Of a stretch of DNA of 7,664 nt, positions 1 through 6,060 are shown in pieces. The stretch lies in assembly GCA_005883865.1 (NCBI GenBank), contig VBAO01000137.1:1-7664 (forward strand), given 5' to 3'. Position numbers and translations under genes: made by a program. This DNA is from Candidatus Segetimicrobium genomatis (GTDB taxonomy: Bacteria > Sysuimicrobiota > Sysuimicrobiia > Sysuimicrobiales > Segetimicrobiaceae). The notes under the pieces were generated by a model. That model was not told the origin of the DNA and searched no databases. It worked only from the letters and a program-made list of their open reading frames with translations. Position 1 is the stretch's first letter; each line of letters begins with the position of its first letter.

Positions 1-186
1 GGCCGCGAACGAGGCCGCCGTGGGACTGTACGGCGCCACCTGGGGGGCGAGTACCGCGCAGCCCAGGACGATCGCGACGATCGCCAACCCCACGAGACCC
101 GACCCGCTTCGCCACATCCGACGCCACGGCCCTGCGCCCGCGCGCGGGGGACTCTCCCACCTGGGACGTGCCCGTTTGACGACCAT
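1..186 (-). CDS. DppC/OppC-type ABC transporter permease, N-terminal part
   Basis: This is the second inner-membrane permease subunit of a peptide/nickel-type ABC importer; only the first 62 codons lie in the window and the gene runs off the left edge. The ATG at 186-184 shares its A with the stop of the upstream permease gene (TGATG), so translation is probably coupled. The N-terminus is a basic, Pro/Gly-rich cytoplasmic tail (residues 1-28) that ends in WRRMWRSGS. A hydrophobic helix follows at about residues 30-48, then the APQVAPYSP stretch. The order of basic tail, one helix and an 'APxxAPYxP' segment is typical of DppC/OppC starts and distinguishes them from DppB. The EAA loop that would contact the ATPase lies outside the window. 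The frame is open to the edge. Family assignment is confident; the substrate is unknown. Confidence 0.85.
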   Translation of the reverse strand, partial: MVVKRARPRWESPPRAGAGPWRRMWRSGSGLVGLAIVAIVLGCAVLAPQVAPYSPTAASFAA

Positions 187-1103
187 CAGTGGTACCGGAC
201 CTGGGGGTTGAGCCAGAGGTACGAGAGGTCCACGAGGAAGTTCATTGCGACGTAGATGACCGAGGTGAAGAACACTCCCACCATGACCACCGGGAAGTCG
301 CGGCCCACCAGGGCGTTGAGGATGTAACCGCCGAGCCCCGGCCACGCGAAGATCGTTTCGGTGACCACGGCCCCGCCGAGCACCTGCCCGGCGTTGAGCC
401 CGAAGACCGTGACCACGGGGATGGCCGCGTTCTTGAGGACGTGGCGGACCAGCACGCCCGCCTCGCGGATCCCCTTGGCCCGCGCCGTTCGAACGTAGTC
501 CTGCCCCAGCGCGTCGAGGACGGCGGACCGGGTCACCCGGGCGATCTGGGCCGCATAGAACGCCGCGAGCGTGACGGCCGGCAGGACGAAGTGCCTCCAA
601 TCCCCGAACCCACTGACCGGCAGCCAGCGCAGCCAGACGCCGAAGATCCAGATCAGCATCAGCCCGAGCCAGAAGCCGGGCACCGCCTGGCCGAGCGCGG
701 TCACCGCGATCCCAAGCGCGTCCACCACGCTCCCCCGGCGGGCGGCCGAGAGGATGCCGATCGGGACGGCCACCAAGGCGACGAGCGCGAGCGACACCGC
801 CGCGAGTTCCAACGTTGCGGGGAAGCGGTGCAGCACCAGCGGGAGCGCCGGGACCCGGTAGCGGAGCGAGGCGCCGAAATCGCCGTGCGCCGCGCGATCG
901 AGAAACGCCAGGTACTGCACCCACACCGGTTGATCGAACCCCAGCAGATGACGAAATTCCGAGATGTCCTTCGGCTGGACGTCCAGGGGAAGGAACAGGA
1001 TCACCGGATCGCCGGTGATGCGGACGAGAAAGAACACGGCGGTGAGCGCGAAGAAGATCGCGACCGCCGCCTGCGCCGCGCGGGCGCCGAGGTATCGGGA
1101 CAT
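186..1103 (-). CDS. DppB/OppB-type ABC transporter permease
   Basis: A 305-residue inner-membrane permease of the binding-protein-dependent transport family, near the usual DppB/OppB length. Hydrophobic segments lie at about 10-28, 98-118, 130-158, 172-190, 228-250 and 272-292, giving the six-helix plan of DppB proteins with the long periplasmic loop between helices 1 and 2. The EAA loop, which docks on the ATPase, is visible at about 201-226 (QDYVRTARAKGIREAG onward). The C-terminus NPQVRYH matches the usual 'DPRVRY' ending. It follows the solute-binding-protein gene by 69 bases and overlaps the next permease gene by one base, so it forms the transmembrane pore with that DppC-type partner. 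The ATG at 1103 has no strong ribosome-binding site, but the residues after it (MSRYLGARAAQ) look like a normal DppB start. The substrate cannot be told from the permease alone. Confidence 0.93.
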   Translation of the reverse strand: MSRYLGARAAQAAVAIFFALTAVFFLVRITGDPVILFLPLDVQPKDISEFRHLLGFDQPVWVQYLAFLDRAAHGDFGASLRYRVPALPLVLHRFPATLELAAVSLALVALVAVPIGILSAARRGSVVDALGIAVTALGQAVPGFWLGLMLIWIFGVWLRWLPVSGFGDWRHFVLPAVTLAAFYAAQIARVTRSAVLDALGQDYVRTARAKGIREAGVLVRHVLKNAAIPVVTVFGLNAGQVLGGAVVTETIFAWPGLGGYILNALVGRDFPVVMVGVFFTSVIYVAMNFLVDLSYLWLNPQVRYH

Positions 1104-1131
1104 GCCGGGACTAACCCGGGCGGGCGGCCTG

Positions 1132-1147
1132 CACCCCGCAAGGGGTG
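1132..1147 (-). promoter_or_regulatory. Intercistronic hairpin between binding-protein and permease genes
   Basis: In the 69 bases between the binding-protein stop (1173) and the permease start (1103) there is a perfect 6-bp stem with a 4-base loop, CACCCC-TTGC-GGGGTG on the minus strand. No T-run follows it, so it is not a classical intrinsic terminator. In many binding-protein operons a stem-loop here stabilises the upstream transcript or reduces read-through, keeping binding protein in excess over membrane subunits. That role is inference. Short G+C-rich hairpins also arise by chance in DNA of this composition. Confidence 0.35.
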
Positions 1148-1172
1148 ATCCCCGGGACCTCTGGGGCGCCGG

Positions 1173-2702
1173 CTACTTCGGGCTCGCCTCCCACATCCAG
1201 AGCTTCTCGTCGGGGCGCGGCTGCCACACGATCCAGGTCGCCGCCCCGTACAGATCGTGCTGCTGCCACAGCGGCACCCAGGGCGCCATCGGCTGCAGCG
1301 TTTCCTGCACCTTCCGGAACGCGGCGTTCGAGGCCGCCGGGTCGACGATCACCTCGGCCCTGTGGATCATCTCCTCGATCCGGGGATCCCCGAAGCCGCT
1401 GTACGTCAGGTTGCCGACGAACAGTTGCGCGACCGTGCCGACGGGCTCCAGGTCGGGCCCCCACCCCAGGAAGAACATGTCCCCGACGTTGCGGTTGATG
1501 ATCTTGTCGAGGTGGCTCCGCCACTCGTTGACCTGGACGTGGACGGTGATCCCGAGCCGGCCGAGCTGCGCGGCGATCGCCTCGGAGACCTCCTTGTCGA
1601 GCGGGTACCGCCCGTTCGGGGTATCGAGGGTCAGCGCCAGCTTGCCCGGATCGTACCCGGCCTCCTGCAGCAGCCGGGCGGCCCTGCGGGCATCGTAGGC
1701 GGTGCACTTGAGCCCCCCGTCGTAGGCGGTGTCGAACCGGCCGACGTATCCGCAGATCCGGGTCGCCCTCCCGGCCAGCACGGTCTTGATCAGCTCGTCC
1801 ACGTCCACCGCGTAGGTGATCGCCTGGCGGACCTTGACGTTCTGCATCGGGCCCGGGTGCAGCGTCTCGAGGGCGAGATAGTTGATGCGGGAACTCACGG
1901 TGGACCGCACGGTGGCCCGGCCGCTCCGGTTCACCGTCTCCACCGCCTGGGGCGGGACGTCCTTCATGACGTCGATCTCGCCCGACAGCAGTGCGGCCAG
2001 CCGGGCGCTGAACTCGGGGATCACCCGGAAGACCACCGACTCGATCCTGACCGGCCCCGCCCAGTAGCTGGGGTTTCTGGTCAGGACGAGCCGCTCGCCG
2101 CGTACCCACTCCTTGAACTTGTAGGGCCCAGTGCCCACCGGGTGGGCGGAGGCGTAGTCGATCCCCACCTTCTGGACGTAGACCGGCGCCAGCATGAACG
2201 GCCCGGGGAGCGAGAGATAGCTGAGGAGCACGGGGAACGGCTCGGAGGTGTGCACCCGCACCCGGTAGTCGTCCACGACCTCGACGCTCTGCACCGGCTT
2301 GAACCGGGGCAGGTAGTGGGTCTTGTTCTTCGGGTCGATGATGTACTCGAACGTGAACTTCACCGCCTCCGCGGTGAACCGCTCGCCGTCGTGAAATTTG
2401 ATGTTGTGCCGGAGGGTGAACTCCCAGGTCCGGTCGTCGATGACCTTGTACCCCGTGGCGAGCCACGGGATGATCGCCTCGGTCTTCGGGTCGCGGGTGA
2501 ACAGGGTATCGTAGATGTTCTCGAGTTGGGCGTTCGTGGTCCAGTCCACGATCGTGGCGCCCATCAGCGTCAGCGCCTCGGAGCCGATCCCGATCGTCAC
2601 CTGCGCCGGACGGCCCTGGGCCGTGAGGCCGGCCGGGAGCAGCAACGCCCCCAGGCTCACGAGGAGCCCCGCGACCGCCGCCCGCCGGAGGGCGTCCCTC
2701 AC
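1173..2702 (-). CDS. SBP_bac_5 family solute-binding protein of a peptide-type ABC importer
   Basis: A 509-residue periplasmic extracytoplasmic binding protein of the DppA/OppA/NikA family that captures the substrate and delivers it to the permease pair encoded downstream. A Sec signal peptide is visible: RDALRR, a hydrophobic core at about 9-24, and a likely cleavage after LTA at residue 28. No cysteine follows, so it is not a lipoprotein. Family hallmarks are NIYDTLFTRDP near 62, WEFTLRHNIKFHDGERF at about 93-109 and VGTGPYKFKEW at 189-199. Cys317 and Cys333 could form a disulfide. I chose the GTG at 2702 because it begins directly before the signal peptide, overlaps the M24 stop as GTGA, and lies 8 bases after a purine-rich AAGGGGGGG. 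The coupling implies co-expression with the M24 hydrolase. The ligand could be a peptide, opine, amine or amide; the family binds all of these. Confidence 0.93.
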   Translation of the reverse strand: MRDALRRAAVAGLLVSLGALLLPAGLTAQGRPAQVTIGIGSEALTLMGATIVDWTTNAQLENIYDTLFTRDPKTEAIIPWLATGYKVIDDRTWEFTLRHNIKFHDGERFTAEAVKFTFEYIIDPKNKTHYLPRFKPVQSVEVVDDYRVRVHTSEPFPVLLSYLSLPGPFMLAPVYVQKVGIDYASAHPVGTGPYKFKEWVRGERLVLTRNPSYWAGPVRIESVVFRVIPEFSARLAALLSGEIDVMKDVPPQAVETVNRSGRATVRSTVSSRINYLALETLHPGPMQNVKVRQAITYAVDVDELIKTVLAGRATRICGYVGRFDTAYDGGLKCTAYDARRAARLLQEAGYDPGKLALTLDTPNGRYPLDKEVSEAIAAQLGRLGITVHVQVNEWRSHLDKIINRNVGDMFFLGWGPDLEPVGTVAQLFVGNLTYSGFGDPRIEEMIHRAEVIVDPAASNAAFRKVQETLQPMAPWVPLWQQHDLYGAATWIVWQPRPDEKLWMWEASPK

Positions 2703-3910
2703 CGCCCGCGCCCCCCCTTGGCCGGGATGGTCTGCGACTCGAGGTCGCGGGGGAACCTGGTCGTGATCTCCGCCCTCCCCGCCTTGACGATCACCGTGTC
2801 GTCGTGCCGGAACCCGCCGACCCCGTAGAGGTAGATCCCCGGCTCGCAGCTCCAGACCTCGTTCTCCACGAGCGGCCGGTAGTTGAAGGCGATGTCGTCC
2901 GGGTGCTCGTGGCCGGCGAGCCCGATGCCGTGCCCGGTCCGGTGGATGATCCGGTCGGCAAACCCCCGCCGCTCGAACACGCGCTGGGCCGCGGCGTCGG
3001 CATCCGCCATCGCGGCGCCTGCCACAAACGCCTCCGCGGCCGCCGCCTGGGCTTCCACGGCCGCTTCGAACGCGCTCGCCTGCTCTCTCGTGGGCGTCCC
3101 GACGAAAAAGGTGCGCTCGTTCTCGCACACATACCCGTTGAGCCGCGGGATGACGATATTCACGATGCCGTGCCCCGCCTCCACGACCTGGCCGTAGTCG
3201 CCGCTGATCCCGTGGGGGCAGGCGGAGTTCGGCCCGGTGAGGCCCGAGACCCGGATCTCGACCTTGTACTCCGGGAACCTCCGCACGGCTTCCGCGGCCA
3301 TCTCGTGCGCGACCAGGGTATCGATCTCGGCCAGCGGGCGGCCGGGCGCCAGGTGGTCGCGGTAGCGGGCCTGACCCCAGTCGCTCAACTCCGCCCCTTC
3401 GCGGATGAGCGCCAACTCTTCCTCGCACTTGACCATCCGCATCTCGCGCAGGATGCGGCCGGCATCGACGAGGCGCAGGTCGGGGAGGAGGTCCGGGACC
3501 CGGGTGATGGGGCCGCCTGCGCTGTCGACCCCGAGGCGCCCCCGGCCGAGGCCCTTCCGCCGCAGCAGGTCGGCGGCCATCTGCGGCCACTGCGGCGTCA
3601 GGTAGGTCCGGCGGTGCAGGCGGTAGTGCTCGGCGTAGAAGTGGACCTCCCGGATCCACATCGAATCGTGCTCGTTCGCGTACCGGACGTGGTTCGTGGA
3701 CAGCTCGTGCATGATGAGGAACGGGTCCTCGTCGCGCGGCACCACCGCGGCGACCGGCCGCTCCCACGGCTGGACGTCGAGAAAGTACCCGGACACGTAC
3801 AGGAAGTTCTCCGGGGTCAGCACCACGAGCGCCGCGAGGTCGGCCTCCCCAAGCGCCTCCCGGATCCGCGCGAGCCGGTCCCGGAACACCGAACGGCTGA
3901 GGTATCCCAT
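2699..3910 (-). CDS. M24-family (creatinase/prolidase-fold) hydrolase with altered metal site
   Basis: A 403-residue cytoplasmic protein of the pita-bread fold. An N-terminal creatinase-type domain covers about 1-155 (SRSVFRDRLARIREAL; LTPENFLYVSGY) and a C-terminal M24 domain about 165-395. Conserved M24 features are GPNSACPHG (His233), HRTGHGIGLAGHEHP (His327, His334) and CEPGIYLYG (Glu356). The usual first Asp ligand is Asn251 or Ile252 (VNIVIP), the second is Glu263 (GYVCENERTF), and the last Glu is Asp370 (GGFRHDDTVIV). These changes point to the clade that includes creatinase and ectoine-hydrolase-like enzymes rather than a standard Xaa-Pro peptidase, so C-N bond hydrolysis of a small molecule is possible. 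An in-frame ATG at 4012 would add 34 residues rich in Arg, Gly and Ala with no family similarity; I prefer the ATG at 3910. It is the first gene of the leftward operon. Confidence 0.9.
   Translation of the reverse strand: MGYLSRSVFRDRLARIREALGEADLAALVVLTPENFLYVSGYFLDVQPWERPVAAVVPRDEDPFLIMHELSTNHVRYANEHDSMWIREVHFYAEHYRLHRRTYLTPQWPQMAADLLRRKGLGRGRLGVDSAGGPITRVPDLLPDLRLVDAGRILREMRMVKCEEELALIREGAELSDWGQARYRDHLAPGRPLAEIDTLVAHEMAAEAVRRFPEYKVEIRVSGLTGPNSACPHGISGDYGQVVEAGHGIVNIVIPRLNGYVCENERTFFVGTPTREQASAFEAAVEAQAAAAEAFVAGAAMADADAAAQRVFERRGFADRIIHRTGHGIGLAGHEHPDDIAFNYRPLVENEVWSCEPGIYLYGVGGFRHDDTVIVKAGRAEITTRFPRDLESQTIPAKGGRGR
2711..2719 (-). promoter_or_regulatory. Ribosome-binding site for the GTG-started binding protein
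   Basis: AAGGGGGGG on the minus strand ends 8 bases before the GTG at 2702 and lies inside the last codons of the M24 gene. It supports GTG as the start, since there is no ATG between the signal-peptide core and the upstream gene in this frame. Confidence 0.5.
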
Positions 3911-4010
3911 CGCGCCGGACCATTTCCCCCGCCCACCCGCCGAATCCTCTCCGTCATCGAGCGCCCGGCCCGGCGCAGGGAGAGCCCGGCGCGCGGTGGA
4001 ATACCGCTTC
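3911..4010. promoter_or_regulatory. Divergent intergenic region with a 9-bp direct repeat
   Basis: These 100 bases separate the leftward M24 operon from the rightward DinB-amidase genes, so promoters for both should lie here. I cannot identify convincing -35/-10 boxes on either strand. The sequence GCCCGGCGC occurs twice, at 3968-3976 and 3984-3992, a 16-base period. A short inverted pair, GCGCC (3961-3965) and GGCGC (3972-3976), overlaps the first copy. The repeats could be an operator, but their G+C content makes chance likely. GGTGGA at 3995-4000 is the probable ribosome-binding site for the plus-strand gene at 4011. Confidence 0.45.
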
Positions 4011-4532
4011 ATGCCAACCTCAGCGATCGACTTCGCCCATTTCTTCGATTACCTGCTCAAGTCGCGGAGCCGCCTGCTCGAATGGGTCCGCGCGCAGCCG
4101 GCCGAGGTCTACACCCGGACGTTTCCGATCGGGCTCGGATCGATCCGGGCCACGCTGGTCCACACTGCGGCGGCGGAGTGGGCGTATGTGGAGCGCCTCG
4201 GCGGTCGCGAGGTCACGCTCGGGGACTCGCCGTTCACCGACGAGCGCCAGCCCGAGTTCGACCCGTTTGCGACGGCGTGGGAGCGCCGGGCCCCCGTCAC
4301 CCGGCTCGCGCTGGCCCTCCTCGGCGACCCGGCCCGACCGCTCGAATACGTGTCGCGCATGGGGCCGAAGCCGATGCGCATCCGGACCACCGCCGGGGGC
4401 ATCGCCGGGCAACTGATGTTTCACGAGGTGCACCACCGCGCCCAGGTGATGGCGATGCTGCGGCAGGTGGGGGTCGCGGCCGAGAACCTCGATTATTCGG
4501 TGCTGCAGTTCGAGCGAACCCCGGTCGGCTGA
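4011..4532 (+). CDS. DinB/YfiT-fold protein with metal-binding His triad
   Basis: A 173-residue, soluble, probably cytoplasmic protein of the DinB-like four-helix-bundle superfamily. The three metal ligands fit His51 (LVHTAAAEW) and the pair His138/His142 in FHEVHHRAQ near the C-terminal helix, the characteristic H...HxxxH arrangement that binds a divalent metal. Length is normal for the family. Members include thiol transferases and metal-dependent hydrolases or isomerases; many have no known role, and despite the name the family is unrelated to DNA polymerase IV. The ATG at 4011 follows GGTGGA by 10 bases and starts a typical DinB N-terminus (FAHFFDYLLKSRSRLLEW). The stop TGA at 4530-4532 is one base before the proposed amidase start, so the two genes are almost certainly co-transcribed and perhaps translationally coupled. 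No substrate can be assigned. Confidence 0.88.
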   Translation: MPTSAIDFAHFFDYLLKSRSRLLEWVRAQPAEVYTRTFPIGLGSIRATLVHTAAAEWAYVERLGGREVTLGDSPFTDERQPEFDPFATAWERRAPVTRLALALLGDPARPLEYVSRMGPKPMRIRTTAGGIAGQLMFHEVHHRAQVMAMLRQVGVAAENLDYSVLQFERTPVG

Positions 4533-4533
4533 C

Positions 4534-5955
4534 CTGAGCCAGGATCTCTGCTACCTGCCCGCCACAGAACTCGCAGAGGCAATCCGCAACCGGAAGGTCT
4601 CGGCCGTTGAAGTCACCGACGCCGTGCTGACCCGGATCGACCGGGTCAACCCTGTGGTGAATGCGTTCGTCACGGTGGCGGCCGACCAGGCCCGGGAGGC
4701 CGCGCGCGACGCCGATGCCGCCGCCATGCGGCGCCCGCGGGACGACCTCGGCCCCCTCCACGGCGTCCCCGTCTCGATCAAGGACCTCGTGCTCACCAAG
4801 GGCATCCGCACGACGTTCGGCTCGCGGGCGTTCGCGGATTACATCCCGACCGAGGACGCCCTCATCGTCCAGCGCCTCCGGGAGGCCGGGGCGATCATCC
4901 TGGGCAAAACCAACACCCCGGAGCTGGGGGCAGGCGGCAACACCAAGAACGCCCTGTTCGGTGCGACCCGGAATCCCTGGCGGCTCAGCCACACTTGCGG
5001 CGGATCCAGCGGAGGCGCGGCGGTCGCGCTCGCCACCGGGATGGGACCGCTCGCCCAGGGGAGCGACACCGGAGGGTCGCTGCGGACGCCGGCAAGCTTC
5101 TGCGGGGTGATCGGGTTCCGCACCTCGCCGGGGGTGGTGCCGGTGTACCCGACCCCGCTCGCGTGGGACACGTACTCGGTCGCCGGTCCCATGGCGCGCA
5201 CCGTGGGGGACACCGCGCTGATGCTGGCGGCCGTGGCCGGACCGGGTGACCGCGCGCCGATCTCCATTCCGATCAATCCCGCCGAATGGCCGGAGGCGGC
5301 CCGAACGCCCAACGTGCGCGGGTGGCGCGTGGCCTGGAGCGCCGACCTCGGGATCACCCCGGTGGAACCTGAGGTGGCGCGCGTCGCCGAGGAGGCGGCG
5401 AGGACGTTTCTCGATCTGGGGTGCGCGCTCGAGGAAGACCATCCCGACTTCACCGGGGTGCGCGAGGTCATCCTGCCGCCCCGCGCGGCGCGCATGGCCT
5501 CGGTCCACGCCGGCCTGCTGCCCACATGGCGCGACCAGATGTTTCCCCCCCTCGTCTGGAACATCGAGCAGGGCCTGACGCTGACCGCCACCGAGTGGGG
5601 GAAGGCCGAAATGGCGCGCACCGCGCTCTGGCACCGCGTCCGGACGTTCTTCGAACGGTACGACCTGCTCCTCACGCCGACCGTCGCCGTGCTCCCGTTC
5701 CCGATCGAGTGGGACTACCCACCGGAGATCCACGGACACCGGGTGGAGTCCTACATCGACTGGTTCCTGCTCACGTATGCGATTACCGTCACGGGGCTCC
5801 CCGCGATCTCGGTCCCCGCGGGCTGGACCGCCGACGGGCTGCCGGTGGGGCTGCAGATCGTCGGCCGCCGCCGGGGAGAGGCCGCCGTCCTCCGGGCCGC
5901 CGCCGCGCTGGAGGCCGCCCGGCCGTGGGCCGCCCGCCGCCCGCCGCTCGCTTGA
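4534..5955 (+). CDS. Amidase-signature family hydrolase, probable CTG start
   Basis: A cytoplasmic amidase of about 473 residues that hydrolyses a carboxamide to the acid and ammonia or an amine. The Ser-cisSer-Lys triad is complete (numbered from 4534): Lys83 in GVPVSIKDL, Ser158 in CGGSSGGAA and nucleophile Ser182 in GSDTGGSLR. The 24-residue spacing between the serines equals that of fatty acid amide hydrolase (Ser217/Ser241). The C-terminal GLPAISVPAGW and GLPVGLQIVG motifs are also typical. The family start (SQDLCYLPATELAEAIR) lies upstream of the first GTG at 4624, and no ATG, GTG or TTG occurs in frame back to the stop at 4447; the best candidate is CTG at 4534, one base after the DinB stop. 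It resembles GatA, but no GatB or GatC is present, so a stand-alone catabolic amidase is more likely. It precedes a second peptide-type binding-protein gene, which may supply its substrate. Confidence 0.92.
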   Translation: MSQDLCYLPATELAEAIRNRKVSAVEVTDAVLTRIDRVNPVVNAFVTVAADQAREAARDADAAAMRRPRDDLGPLHGVPVSIKDLVLTKGIRTTFGSRAFADYIPTEDALIVQRLREAGAIILGKTNTPELGAGGNTKNALFGATRNPWRLSHTCGGSSGGAAVALATGMGPLAQGSDTGGSLRTPASFCGVIGFRTSPGVVPVYPTPLAWDTYSVAGPMARTVGDTALMLAAVAGPGDRAPISIPINPAEWPEAARTPNVRGWRVAWSADLGITPVEPEVARVAEEAARTFLDLGCALEEDHPDFTGVREVILPPRAARMASVHAGLLPTWRDQMFPPLVWNIEQGLTLTATEWGKAEMARTALWHRVRTFFERYDLLLTPTVAVLPFPIEWDYPPEIHGHRVESYIDWFLLTYAITVTGLPAISVPAGWTADGLPVGLQIVGRRRGEAAVLRAAAALEAARPWAARRPPLA

Positions 5956-6046
5956 GGAGTTGGATTCGGGCCGCGAGCGCGCGCGATGCGCGGAAAGGGG
6001 TCTCGCGCAAGAGCGTGGAAAGCGTCACGTCGCGACGATTCGATCC

Positions 6047-6052
6047 GGAGGG
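6047..6052 (+). promoter_or_regulatory. Ribosome-binding site of second binding-protein gene
   Basis: GGAGGG ends 8 bases before the ATG at 6061. It decides the start in favour of 6061 over the in-frame ATG at 5986, which would put 25 mostly basic residues in front of the signal peptide. Confidence 0.7.
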
Positions 6053-6060
6053 CACGACCG

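Noticed and set aside
97..110. Possible frameshift at the start of the DppC-type gene.
   Set aside because: On a careful second reading of the minus strand, GGGTCGGGTC keeps the ATG at 186 in frame with the hydrophobic helix; the frame is open to the edge.
2703..3923. A minus-strand 916-codon frame joining upstream sequence to the binding protein.
   Set aside because: Its first 407 codons are the off-frame shadow of the M24 gene (Arg/Gly/Pro-rich). The binding protein proper begins at the GTG at 2702 with a signal peptide.
1257..4537. Long open frames on the plus strand opposite the binding-protein and M24 genes (1257-2828 and 2804-4537).
   Set aside because: They are antisense shadows in G+C-rich DNA: Arg/Pro/Gly/Asp-rich translations with no family motifs, while the minus strand carries clear protein families.
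4297..5739. A 480-codon minus-strand frame opposite the DinB-fold and amidase genes.
   Set aside because: It has low-complexity, charged composition and no motifs; the plus-strand amidase has its complete catalytic triad.
6028..6037. Perfect 10-bp palindrome CGTCGCGACG upstream of the second binding-protein gene, considered as an operator.
   Set aside because: It is short, made of CG-rich steps expected by chance here, and has no second copy or flanking promoter boxes that I can recognise.
5986..6060. Upstream in-frame ATG for the second binding-protein gene.
   Set aside because: It would place a long basic stretch before the signal peptide, whereas GGAGGG at 6047-6052 fits the ATG at 6061.
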